In this document: positions 25,022 through 33,946 of the stretch, one piece after another | Layout of the letters: each line of letters starts with the position of its first letter | Numbering within the stretch: the stretch's first letter is position 1 | From: Cymbomonas tetramitiformis | Lineage: Eukaryota; Chlorophyta; Pyramimonadophyceae; Pyramimonadales; Pyramimonadaceae | Direction of reading: 5' to 3' | Length of the DNA stretch: 33,946 nt | NCBI GenBank assembly: GCA_001247695.2 | Contig: LGRX02027235.1 | Span: 1-33,946, forward strand | Translations under genes and position numbers: made by a program | The notes under the pieces: model-generated | What the model saw: the letters and a program-made list of their open reading frames with translations, nothing else | Databases searched by the model: none | What the model was told of the DNA's origin: nothing

Positions 25022-25186
25022 TATGAGAAAAATTTCAAGGCAAAATACGAAAGATCTACACGATAGGGAAAGCGCACGAACGCGGGGTGGGAAATGGCAT
25101 ACGTCAACACTTCGTGATCCCGGCGGGGTTCGGACGGTTTCAGGAGTCTTAGGGCCACGGCCGCCACTGGCACCTACTGCAGCCAT

Positions 25187-25910
25187 GCTTTTGCCTTATT
25201 ATGGTGATATGCTTTCTCTAGAACTCAAATTATCGATGGAAACTTATGCTGTTTTGGGGCAATGATTTCGTGGCAGCAACGCTTGCAAGAAGAATTGTGC
25301 CAAATTATGCTCGTGTCATGCGACAGCAGCAACAGGTTCAGCAGCATCTGAAAAGGGTGAAAACTGCTCCCCTGCTCGCTGCTGAGCTGCCGATGCTGAT
25401 CGTGATGCTGACCGCTCCGCTCCGTCCGCGTGCCTCCGAGCGTCCGCGTCCGAGGTGACCTCTGACCAATCGAATGGTGACCATGACCTGCAAGCAGCAA
25501 GGAGCAAGCATTTAATCTACTAGGCGCGTAGGCGGATCGATCTCAAAAAGAGATCTCCACTAGGCCATCTGACCGTAGGATCATGTGCGCGACAGTGCTT
25601 CGCTTTTTGCATCCCAACATGCCATGCCATAACGCGTGGGTTGCGTCGCGGTAAATGTACGCGACTGCAGTGGCACTGTCATCGTTAGCGTCTGGCGATC
25701 GTGAGATGGGAAGTTCGTCTGTGACTCTTTGTCTTCCGTTGCCTAAAATGCTAATTTCTGGTTGGTCCAACTCGGATGACACGTCTGCGGACAAGGGTTC
25801 TTGTCAAGCCGTGCTATATAAATTTATACAGGAAATAAAAAGCAATATATTGGGGGGAAAATCGGAGATGAAATCGAAGAATCCCCCTCTTTTGAAAAAA
25901 TGGGGGAAAA
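25187..25910. other. Region upstream of CDKC, no confident gene
   Basis: Expected to hold the CDKC promoter and 5' UTR (minus strand). A minus frame at 25543-25794 has ordinary amino-acid composition and could be an upstream exon or unrelated. 'gtgctatataaatttataca' at about 25810 on the plus strand contains a TATA-like sequence with no ORF assigned. Confidence 0.4.
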
Positions 25911-26380
25911 TTCAGCGCGTTAACAGTGCAAATATTGAGGCCCATATCGTAGGCTGTACACGACACAGTGTATGCTGTATGCATATTATATCAATTGAAG
26001 CCCCAGTGTAACGTATATATAATTTTTAGAAATATTTTGCATATATAAATCAGGTCTTCATTCTGCCAATTCCCAGAAATCCTTGCAAGGATGGATGAAA
26101 TTCAGCGCGTTAACAGTGCAAATATTGAGGCCCATATCGTAGGCTGTACACGACACAGTGTATGCTGTATGCATATTATATCAATTGAAGCCCCAGTGTA
26201 ATGTATATATAATTTTTATAAATATTTTGCATATATAAATTAGGTCTTCATTCTGCCAATTCCCAGAAATCCTTGCAAGGATGGATGAAATTCAGCGCGT
26301 TAACAGTGCAAATATTGAGGCCCATATCGTAGGCTGTGACACACAACACAGTGTATGCTATATGCATATTATACCCTCCC
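25911..26380. repeat. 190-bp tandem repeat, ~2.5 copies
   Basis: 'ttcagcgcgttaacagtgca' begins copies at 25911, 26101 and 26291, exactly 190 bp apart. The first two copies are nearly identical, with about three substitutions seen (for example, one reads gtgtaacg and the other gtgtaatg). The third is cut after about 85 bp and has a small insertion. Each full copy contains 'cgtatatataatttttagaa' and ends in 'cttgcaaggatggatgaaa'. Confidence 0.93.
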
Positions 26381-26400
26381 GTCTCCGACTACTTTGGGGG

Positions 26401-26476
26401 CCAGAGCCTTCGGATCGGCTATATTTAGATGTTATGACTTAGGGTTTGTAACTGTCATGGAGTCCGAAGGCTCTGG
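26401..26476. repeat. Perfect 14-bp inverted repeat, 48-bp spacer
   Basis: CCAGAGCCTTCGGA (26401-26414) is complementary to TCCGAAGGCTCTGG (26463-26476). It may be a miniature inverted-repeat element or a hairpin. It starts about where the third 190-bp copy is truncated. Confidence 0.75.
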
Positions 26477-26871
26477 ACTTTTATGTCACGCCCCGAAAAA
26501 AGGTTGTTCAAATGGCCTAAAAAATTCAGGGTTCCTTTAGACATGTATTCTAAGGTATACACAAGTGTTACTTTGTGGATTCGTGCTTTACTTTCCCTTT
26601 TATTGGCCACGAAAGTCGCAGAATTACAGAGAAACCAGCAGAAAAAACTGTGGTCAAGAATATTTGATACAAATTAACATAACTTTTGCAATACTCAATT
26701 ATTTTCAACCATTCAAATCGCAAAGCAAAATAGTTTTTATCAAGGAACCGAAGACAACAATATTATTGAAAGTGATGCCATTCCCACCCTACCAATGTCA
26801 TTATATAAATGAAGTAAGGGTCCGCTCTCACATGTATATGTCAATCGCTTGGAGATAACTTATGATCCCAT

Positions 26872-27696
26872 CTAGGCACTTTGTCTACGCCGTGTATTAC
26901 GGTACTTTCCACCTTGTCCTTCACTAGCCTTTGGAATGTCACTCTGCCGCTTCTTCGTCTTGATACCCTTTGGTTGTGCCTTGCAATTATCGCATTTCAA
27001 ATTACATGTTTGCATATCAATTTTCTCGCCGAAATGAACCATCAAAAGCTTGTGTCTACATACATCAACCGTTTTACAAAAGCTTTCCACTTCTAAAAGC
27101 TTTTGCCGTTGCGAACTTACTTTATGTTTTTCTGTGTGCAACTTTGTTCGAATCCGTGTCACATCCTTCGGATCATATAGTAACAAGCATGTGGCATCCA
27201 ATAGATCTCGACCAGCCCGGCCAATCTCTTGCACATAACTCTCGATAGTTTGAGGCATCGTGCTATGAACAACCCATCTGACATCCGCTTTGTCCACTCC
27301 CATTCCAAAAGCATTCGTTGCCACGACGATGGTTGTCTCCCCTCGCATCCATCTATCATACACGGCTGCACGTTCTGTCAATTTAACTCCAGCGTGATAA
27401 TGTTCTGCTCGCATTCCATTTTGTCTTAACCATGCAGCTAGCTTCTCACAATCTCTACGCACGAGACAATACACGATACCGATCGGCCGGCTATCTCCAC
27501 CTGAACTCGCATCTTGTTCCGCTACAAACTTCCGAATTTGCTCATATCCAGCATGTTCATCCCCAGTCGGCATAATGACAAAAACATCATTCCCATCCAG
27601 CATGCTCTCACAAATAGCCAATTGCTGATTACGAAACTCAGTATTCCCAAAGATCCGTTTGTTTGCGATTGGCAACTGCGGATACTTCCCGGCCAT
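26872..27696 (-). pseudogene. RecQ-family helicase with the ATPase core deleted in frame
   Basis: ATG at 27696, 274 residues. The N-terminus has the RecQ motif 0 region (FGNTEFRNQQLAICESMLDG) and the start of motif I (DVFVIMPTG). Instead of GGKS it continues DEHAGYEQIRKF, skipping Walker A lysine, motifs Ia, Ib, II (DExH) and III, which normally occupy roughly 150-180 residues. The second RecA lobe is intact: GIVYC, YHAGV, TIVVATNAFGMGVDKADVRW, QEIGRAGRD. The RQC zinc site is also intact (CKTVDVCRHKLL ... CNLKCDNC). It ends in a basic KKRQ/RRRQ tail. RecQ proteins unwind DNA with ATP; this product could not. The deletion is in frame, so it may be recent, or the protein may serve another role. 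A spliced-out core is unlikely, since the junction is in continuous coding sequence. Confidence 0.75.
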
Positions 27697-28110
27697 ACTG
27701 TACGATTCTTCCCTTCACTCTGCACACACCGCATTCCCGCACTCCCGCACATCGCTCAATTGGTTGTCTCATGTTAATGCTTACTTCACATCGCCCACAC
27801 ACCCGAATTTTTTATTTTCATGCGTGCACCATGCGCGCACTACCTATCACTCACTCGCCATTACGACACACTGCCCATACTCCGGAACTTTTCGATTTTG
27901 GTGCATCAAACTCACACCTACGAGATGAATACACAATTACGATTTGAACTATTGATGATTTTGATGTACTAACCTGTTGTAGTTATCTAGCATCGACATC
28001 ATCATCGCCACGCAGGATCATGATGTGATCATCACCATCCTCATCCGAATCATTGTCTTCATCACTCTCCGGATGAATATCGGGCACCCCGCTAGTTAAC
28101 ATATCCACAC
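27697..28110. other. Upstream region of the RecQ-like frame
   Basis: No gene supported. C/A-rich tracts with 'cgcccacacacccg'. The 28000-28090 part has 'catcatcatcgcc'-like trinucleotide runs. Confidence 0.35.
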
Positions 28111-29215
28111 GGATCCACAGGAATATCAACACCACGAAAAACCCGGAGCGCACCCTGCTTACTCAACATATTATTATCATGCAACACGCTATATATGCAG
28201 CTCAGGTTCTCCTACTAAACCTGCTATAAACCTGGAATATCAACACCACGAAAAACCCGGAGCGCACCCTGCTTACTTAACATATTATTATCATGCAACA
28301 CGCTATATATGCAGCCCGTGTGCTCCTACTAAACTTCCTAAATGGAATATCAAAACCACAAAACCCGGAGCGCACCCTCGCTACTCAATCTTACTATTAT
28401 CATGCAACACGCTATATATGCAACTCGTGTGTCTTACTAAACCTGCTATAAACCTGAATATCAACACCACGAAAACCCGGAGCGCACCGCTTACTCAACA
28501 TATTATTCTCATGCAACACGCTATATATGCAGCTCAGGTTCTTCTACTAAACCTGCTATAAACCTGGAATATCAACACCACGAAAAACCCGGAGCGCACC
28601 CTGCTTACTTAACATATTATCATCATGCAACACGCTATATATGCAGCCCAGGTGCTCCTACAAAACTTCCTAAACCGGAATATCAAAACCACAAAAAACC
28701 CGGAGCGCACCCTGCTTACTCAATCTACTATTATCATGCAACACGCTATATATGCAACTCAGGTGCTCCTACTAAACCTGCTATAAACCTGGAATATCAA
28801 CACCACGAAAAACCCGGAGCGCACCCTGCTTACTCAACATATTATTCTCATGCAACACGCTATATATGTACCAAAGTTCTACTAAACTTCCTAAACCTGG
28901 AATATTAAAACCACGAAAAACCCGGAGCGCACCCATGCTTTACTCAATATCTGTTTATCTCGCAACACGTTATATGCAGCTCAGGTGCTCCTACTAAACT
29001 TCCTAAACTGGAATATCAACACCACAAAAAACCCGGAGCGCACCCTGCTTACTCAATCTACTATTATCATGCAACACGCTATATATGCAGCTCAGGTGCT
29101 TCTACTAAACCTGCTATAAACCTGGAATATCAACACCACGAAAAACCCGGAGCGCACGCTGCTTACATATTATTATCATCCTCGAATATGGAATAACCGC
29201 AAAAAACCCGGAGCG
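28100..29215. repeat. ~112-bp tandem array, 11 copies, most with a TATA-like core
   Basis: 'acccggagcgcaccctgctt' recurs near 28142, 28253, 28361, 28470, 28578, 28694, 28807, 28917, 29027, 29141 and, diverged, 29201. Most copies contain 'atgcaacacgctatatatgc' and 'ctcctactaaacctgctata'. Alternate copies differ ('cttcctaaa' versus 'ctgctataaa'), hinting at a two-unit higher-order repeat. No ORF runs through it. Confidence 0.92.
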
Positions 29216-29840
29216 ATCGCATTCAGCATAATATCATTTTCATTATTGAATACATTATATATATTCTCACACCACTCACTCTGGGATTGGTATTCGATCG
29301 TTAAGGCGAGAAACGAGAACTCAAGTGTGAGTGCAGCGTAGATATCAAAAATTTTGTGTATGCAGGTTGCGGAGCGCGAGTAATATCTGGCGTCGCGATC
29401 GCATAAACATTGATATACTGCATATACTGACCGCTGTATAAGCGAAGATAGTGCGCGAGGATATATCGACGCATTCGCATTCGCAGATCGTATACAGCAG
29501 CTGATCGTCACCTATACTGCGCGACAAGGTGTGCATGCGGCATACATGCGCGCAGTGATCATATGTATGCGCATATACGATTCGCAGCTGTACAAAAATT
29601 CGCAAATGAGATGCGGACGCAGAAATCATCAGCGGAATCAGTATCCGCGCGAAAATTAGCACTCGTATCATGTGCTAGACATACTGCGACGAGATGTGCT
29701 CTTAATCATCAGCGCGCACCATCGTGATTTTCATGATCGCAGCAAATCGCTTACTGTACACGATGATTATTTTGCAATTTTTATGACGATGTCAGTATGC
29801 GAAGTGTCATCAACATACCGTCATTATCGATACTGTGCTA
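29216..29840. other. AT/CG-rich spacer rich in 'gcatatacg'-like words
   Basis: Short frames on both strands, with no family resemblance. Frequent 'tcgcatatac' and 'gcgatcgcat' words give local self-complementarity. No gene called. Confidence 0.4.
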
Positions 29841-29844
29841 GGAC

Positions 29845-30347
29845 AACATACGGTGTCATGCGCGGATGACTCAGCGGTGTCATACATGCTAGCAGTGCCA
29901 TACGCGCCTTACGATATTAGCGCCCGAGACCCCTGTTGAGGAAGAGACCCCCCTTAGTGGGAGTACACGGTACTAGTGTACGGTGTAATAAGGTGTCATA
30001 GTGAAGCACTGACACCTCATACTGCATGATACTATAGTAGAAGCATATGATAGGTTAATGAGACTTGGCCATGCTGACTAGGATTAACTCAGGGAGTTGA
30101 GTGAATAAGTAATGGCCAAGGCCAAAGAAACAGTTGAGTTCCCAAGAGTAAAGACAAGCCAATATGGCAAAAGATATAACCTAATTCTTATATGCAAGTA
30201 TATGCATTAAGTCTGGACATAGATCCTAAGAGTGACATAGCTCACTATGACCTTATAAGGCATAATATAGAACCTTGCTTTATATGAGTCCCATCACAAG
30301 TAGTTACAGTGTCTGTTATGTGAGGAGGGTTACAGCTGCCTCCCACA
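29845..30347 (+). mobile_element. Candidate LTR ending in CA before a primer-binding site
   Basis: TGTCAT-rich sequence (29855-30010) leads into a structured region: 'gtacac/gtgtac' near 29964, 'ggtgtca...tgacacc' near 29993-30017, 'ttggccat'/'atggccaa' (30065 and about 30112) enclosing 'aactc agg gagtt', 'catag ctca ctatg' near 30236, and the palindrome 'ccttataagg'. It ends ...CCCACA at 30347, followed by AAA and TGGTATCAG. The 5' boundary is uncertain and no partner LTR is in the window. Confidence 0.4.
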
Positions 30348-30350
30348 AAA

Positions 30351-30359
30351 TGGTATCAG
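30351..30359 (+). promoter_or_regulatory. Candidate primer-binding site (tRNA-iMet type)
   Basis: TGGTATCAG, three bases after a CA, as at 7983. The next bases (tgtgc) do not continue the canonical AGAGC, so only nine bases match. Confidence 0.4.
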
Positions 30360-30487
30360 TGTGCTACGCACCACCATCACCACCGCTTCCGCGCGTTTTT
30401 TCTGATTTACAGTTATGGCTTTTCGGGCGAATTTATGTGTTCTCCTATTCTTCGGATGGTATTTGAGCTCTCGCACTGCTAGTGCGT

Positions 30488-30690
30488 TACGGGTACCCCG
30501 GGCCTCGCTGGCCAGCAGCTTCGCTTCAGTTCCTTTCGGCTGGTTGGTGCTCGATGCTCAAATAAGTTGTCTTTTATGACCAATCTGGATTGAATTTCTT
30601 CTTCAGCGCGTTGCGAAATGATGGCTTGCACTGGATTCCCGAAATCGGGCGCTTTTAGGGCCTAAAAGCGCCCAACTGCAAAAATGCAGT
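30488..30690 (+). other. Hairpin-rich leader downstream of the primer-binding site
   Basis: Stems include CGCACT-gct-AGTGCG near 30474-30488, the palindrome GCTGGCCAGC near 30509, a CCCGA/TCGGG stem at 30638-30649, a perfect 13-bp inverted repeat at 30647-30659/30661-30673 (GGGCGCTTTTAGG), and ACTGCA-AAAA-TGCAGT at 30675-30690. In a retroelement this would be the place for a packaging signal; that role is inference. Confidence 0.5.
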
Positions 30691-30699
30691 ACGTTTTTC

Positions 30700-31690
30700 G
30701 CTTGCTGGCCTCCGTGGCGCTTTTTGACGTTGTGTCTTGTCTTTCAATTGTCAATGGAGGCTTAATTCTTCGTGGCGTCGTGATCTGTGGAGATTAGAGA
30801 ATTGCGACTTGTTCAAGTGTGCAGTGTAACGGCTATTTGAGTCCTTGACCTCGTTGCGTTATCCGTCCCGCGTTCCATTGGCGTGCGCGACTGCCAACTT
30901 CACGTTGCCAATTGTATCGGAAATTGTAATTCTTCCTTGGAGACAGGCTTTGCGGGGTTTGAGAATCTGCTTCTGGCTGCTGGGCATATTTGCGCTCTGA
31001 CGCACTGGTCAACGCCTCGGCGTTTTTCTTACTCGCTGGCGGCTTTGCGCCGTTAATTCTTCTCGGAAATTGTGCCGATTGGTCAGCGTTTTCCGCGAGA
31101 TCTTCGTCTACTCTCCACTCTGCGATTGGAATGAGTACGCAGCGTTCTTCTTTGGCTCGTCTGGTTGGGAATTAGCGTGATGAAGCTTCAAATTGGCGCT
31201 ATTCACCTGGCGTGCGTGTTCTTCGTCGAGTGTCTTTGCGACTGAGCGGAATTACGCAAATTTATGCTTTGGAATTCGACAATGTTCTCTCAATTTGGCG
31301 GATGCGGCTTGCTTGCGTTGCCCTTGGCGCTACAACGCTCTTCACAGTGACTAACCCTAAGTGGAATCGCGCTGTGGCGTTGCTTTGCCTTCTGTGGCCT
31401 CGTCGTTGACCAGAGTTGCTAGATTTGTTTTCGTCTCGGATCTTCGAGCGTGTTGGAAAGCTTTTGCTGGAATTTGGTGCATCAATTGGTTGCCTCCTCT
31501 TGGGCCTTTGGCTTCTGCGCCTTCGCTTTTCTTCTCTCTCGTAATTTTATCGCTTGCGGCGGAAGCTGCAAATCTTCCTCGGTTGATTTGTGTGTTTCTC
31601 CACCTACGTTTGGCGCTTCTGGGTTGGCGGGATTGCACTTGCGGCTTGAGCTTGAGGCTCTTCGCTTGTGCTCGCTTGGCGGCTCGGGCG
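30700..31690. other. Long leader or gene-free region
   Basis: T/G-rich sequence with frames lacking ATG starts of value. If the downstream ORF is Gag-like, this is its roughly 1.3-kb 5' leader. Confidence 0.35.
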
Positions 31691-31692
31691 GC

Positions 31693-33267
31693 ATGGCGCT
31701 TCCAAATCCTGGCATGACAGCGAGGGGGGAGGAGCTGCGAGATATAGTGCTGGATGCCAGGAATAGGTCTTTTGTGTTTGCGCGAGACGTCCACGAGGCG
31801 CAGCACAGTGCACCAGAGGCGGCGGCGCGGCACTTGGCGCTTCCAGCGGCGGCGCGTCGCAGTGCGCCACCAGCGGCGGCGCGGCACTACTATGGCCAAG
31901 GCCAAGCACTGGGAGTCAGCTCGCGACCTCCAACAACACAGTGGGAAGCCGAGCCGGAGGCGGCACGCGGCTTGCGGCATCCCAAGCATGGCTCACGACA
32001 GCGGGTACGGCTAGCGCGCGGTGCAGAGCTTGCGTCGAGTGGGTCGCTAAGGCGAGCCCCGCCAGCTACTGCCGCGGGGCCGGCAGCAGATAGCTCGCGA
32101 CACCGACAACGAGAGCACTTATCGCATAACGCACAGTTAGCAGCACGCATCCCACGCGTGGCCATGCCCCTCACGCTCAGCACGCGGTGCCCAGCGCTCC
32201 GCGTGGATTTGCAAGCCTCGACGCTCTGCAAAGACGCGCCGGCACCCAAGGCCGACCACGACATAGCATGGACCTATCAGGACCTCCTGTATGCAGACGG
32301 TAGTTGGTGCCCCCCAGAGCCGCAGAAGCACGATGCCCAGCGACCGGCGCATGACGCACTGCTGCTTGCCCCACCAATGCATGGTGTGGAGCGGGCAGCG
32401 TGGGGCATGACTTGGACTTACGAGGACCTCCTCTATGCGGGCGGTAGTTGGTGCCCCCCGGAGCCACCAAAGCGCGATGGGCAGCGATTGGTGCGTAGCG
32501 CGTCGCTGCCAGTCCCACCAGCGCAGGGTTCGGAACAGGCGGCACTCGACGAGCCGCAACTGGCGTGTAGCGTACAGCTTCCAGCGTCATCAGCATACAG
32601 TGCAGAGCGGAGCATGACTAAGACGCCGTCCAGAGAATGTGCGCGGCTGCCACCCACCAGAGAGCACGCGCGAATGCCACACACCGGCACAGCGAAGGCG
32701 CCGCCCACAGAGTGCGCGCGGCTGCCACACAGTGGTACCACCGACGTAAAGCTTGGGCAGCGCGCGCGACAGACACCCGAGACTCAGCCACTGGAGCGCA
32801 TACGGCCACCTAGTGGCGTCGCTGGGGAGCGGGAAGCGCACCCTTCTCGGCGGCGCGCCAAGAAGCGGAGGCATATGCAGCGATCGCGGGAGGCGAGTAG
32901 GAAGCGTGGTGCCCGGGGCATGCGAGGCTCAGCACCTACGAGGCGAGGTAATCGTGGGGGTTCACGTAGCATCCGAGGCGGGAGATCAGGAGGTCGCATC
33001 GTGATGTTCAAGCCCTACGAGGGGGCATGCGAGGCATATCGAGTGGGCATCACGAGTGCCCACGCCCTTCCCTTGGATCCGAAAGAAAGCGTCCAGGTGT
33101 GGACCGCTTTTCTTTTGGGGGGGAAGAGAGCGCGCCGCGGGTGGCACACGATGACCACCGCGAGCGCGCCGAGCGTACCGCCACGAGGCAGCCGGATAGA
33201 TGGCCGCTGTCTCGGGCCGCGTGACGCGCAGCTGCCCCACCAGGCACGCCATACTCATGGTGCCTAG
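31693..33267 (+). CDS. Gag-like basic protein with a duplicated 48-residue module
   Basis: ATG at 31693 gives 524 residues; the frame is open further upstream but without ATG. The first 190 residues are Ala/Arg/Gln-rich. Two copies of a module follow 144 bp apart (32269 and 32413): WTYQDLLYADGSWCPPEP and WTYEDLLYAGGSWCPPEP, each continuing with a (K/R)xDxQR stretch and Pro/Ala-rich spacer. A region with repeated ECARLP / HARMPHTGT words comes next, then a strongly basic RRRAKKRRHMQRSREASRKR and Arg/Gly stretch likely to bind nucleic acid. The last 60 residues are encoded in the 473-bp tandem repeat, so the true end may be different. Position after a primer-binding-site candidate favours a retroelement structural protein. 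No CCHC knuckle or enzyme motif is seen. Confidence 0.45.
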   Translation: MALPNPGMTARGEELRDIVLDARNRSFVFARDVHEAQHSAPEAAARHLALPAAARRSAPPAAARHYYGQGQALGVSSRPPTTQWEAEPEAARGLRHPKHGSRQRVRLARGAELASSGSLRRAPPATAAGPAADSSRHRQREHLSHNAQLAARIPRVAMPLTLSTRCPALRVDLQASTLCKDAPAPKADHDIAWTYQDLLYADGSWCPPEPQKHDAQRPAHDALLLAPPMHGVERAAWGMTWTYEDLLYAGGSWCPPEPPKRDGQRLVRSASLPVPPAQGSEQAALDEPQLACSVQLPASSAYSAERSMTKTPSRECARLPPTREHARMPHTGTAKAPPTECARLPHSGTTDVKLGQRARQTPETQPLERIRPPSGVAGEREAHPSRRRAKKRRHMQRSREASRKRGARGMRGSAPTRRGNRGGSRSIRGGRSGGRIVMFKPYEGACEAYRVGITSAHALPLDPKESVQVWTAFLLGGKRARRGWHTMTTASAPSVPPRGSRIDGRCLGPRDAQLPHQARHTHGA

Positions 33268-33946
33268 GGGTGGCGCGCGGCGTGTGCACGGCGACCGGGC
33301 GCCATCGAGGCTCTTCGGAGAGGAGATGAGCGGGCCTGGGAGCGTCACACCGCACGCGTGCCCCGGCGACGAGCGCGGAGCGCAGCACCCACGTGAGGGT
33401 CGCTGCTGAGGCCTGTGTGGCCGACGCTCCAGGCGAGATGGCGCCCAGAGATGGGACGCCTCGCCACACGCAGACAAGGGACGCCGCCCTTGTGCTCGTG
33501 TCGCTACAGGGTGAGCACGAGAGGTGCTCGCCCGCGCCCTTCCCCACGGCGCCATGAGAAAGCGTCCAGGCGTGAACCGCTTTTCTTTTGGGGGGGAAGA
33601 GAGCGCGCCGCGGGTGGCACACGATGACCACCGCGAGCGCGCCGAGCGCACCGCCACGAGGCAGCCGGATAGATGGCCGCTGTCTCGGGCCGCGTGACGC
33701 GCAGCTGCCCCACCAGGCGCGCCATACTCATGGTGCCTAGGGGTGGCGCGCACCGTGTGCACGGCGACCGGGCGCCATCGAGGCTCTTCGGAGAGGAGAT
33801 GAGCGGGCCTGGGAGCGTCACACCGCACACGCGTGCCCCGGCGACGAGCGCGGAGCGCAGCACCCACGTGAGGGTCGCTGCTGAGGCCTGTGTGGCCGAC
33901 GCTCCGAGCGAGATGGCGCCCAGCGATGGGACGCTTCGCCACACGC
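33085..33946. repeat. 473-bp tandem repeat, two copies, running into the window edge
   Basis: 'gaaagcgtccagg' begins copies at 33085 and 33558, and the second copy reaches the end of the window. The copies differ by scattered substitutions (for example gtgtggaccg/cgtgaaccg) and small indels. Long minus-strand frames across both copies are a consequence of GC-rich repeats. Confidence 0.92.

Noticed and set aside
25022..25186. Upstream ATG extending CDKC by 55 residues
   Set aside because: The extra sequence (with a hydrophobic [13 protein letters not shown] stretch) does not resemble CDKC N-termini, whereas the 25021 ATG lies just before the conserved [10 protein letters not shown].
28100..29215. 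CRISPR array
   Set aside because: Whole ~112-bp units are repeated with no short repeat/unique spacer alternation, and the DNA is eukaryotic.
32986..33944. 318-residue minus-strand frame at the window end
   Set aside because: It spans two 473-bp repeat copies and is Arg/Ala-rich; several frames are open there at once.

Overview
The window is eukaryotic nuclear DNA. Genes are split by spliceosomal introns, there are many minisatellites and retroelement remnants, and nothing suggests prokaryotic operons. The best-supported gene is a plant-type CDK9 homologue (CDKC) with a PITAIRE helix. Together with a membrane protein carrying long Ser-Pro/poly-Pro stretches, it points to a green alga. A prasinophyte such as Cymbomonas or a relative would fit, but that is inference. 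Base composition alternates between GC-rich repeat blocks (about 1-5.5 kb, 19.9-23.5 kb, 31.5-33.9 kb) and AT-rich, mobile-element-rich blocks (about 5.8-10.4 kb, 14.5-19.9 kb, 25.8-31 kb).

Layout. 1-680: minisatellite of about 75-80 bp units. 900-3750: GC-rich low-complexity DNA with a divergent minus-strand reading frame (internal DEIL modules) and a four-copy repeat. 4521-5792: two-exon proline-rich membrane protein whose intron is largely a 27-bp minisatellite. 5.8-9.5 kb: AT-rich retroelement debris, with a TGTCAT-type repeat, a TATA box, a tRNA-iMet-like primer-binding site at 7983 and broken reading frames. 9.9-10.1 kb: inverted and direct repeats. 10.5-12.85 kb (minus): retroelement ORFs, including a Gag-like protein with a CCHC knuckle. 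12.82-15.18 kb (plus): a frameshifted DUF7869-like, transposase-like gene joined head-to-head to the Gag fragment. 15.3-16.6 kb: two diverged copies of one promoter/leader, the second leading into a C2H2-like frame. 16.65-17.06 kb: an unusual train of at least ten adjacent hairpins. 17.2-18.1 kb (minus): acidic protein of unknown function. 18.7-19.45 kb: short repeats and an AAAC microsatellite.

19,982-25,021 (minus): an 11-exon CDKC gene. I could place every exon boundary, and the spliced length is an exact multiple of three (559 aa). Introns 5 and 6 are swollen by minisatellites next to the 3' splice sites, and in intron 6 the repeat contains the acceptor itself. 25.9-26.4 kb: 190-bp tandem repeat. 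26,872-27,696 (minus): a RecQ-like frame lacking the segment from Walker A through motif III. 28.1-29.2 kb: about 11 copies of a 112-bp unit, most with a TATA-like core. 29.8-33.9 kb: a candidate LTR retrotransposon end with a primer-binding site at 30351, a hairpin-rich leader, a Gag-like ORF with a duplicated 48-residue module, and a 473-bp tandem repeat running to the window edge.

CDKC and the proline-rich membrane protein look like host genes. Most of the rest looks like mobile-element and satellite DNA at various stages of decay. Single-base frameshifts may be real decay or assembly error, and the sequence alone cannot separate these.
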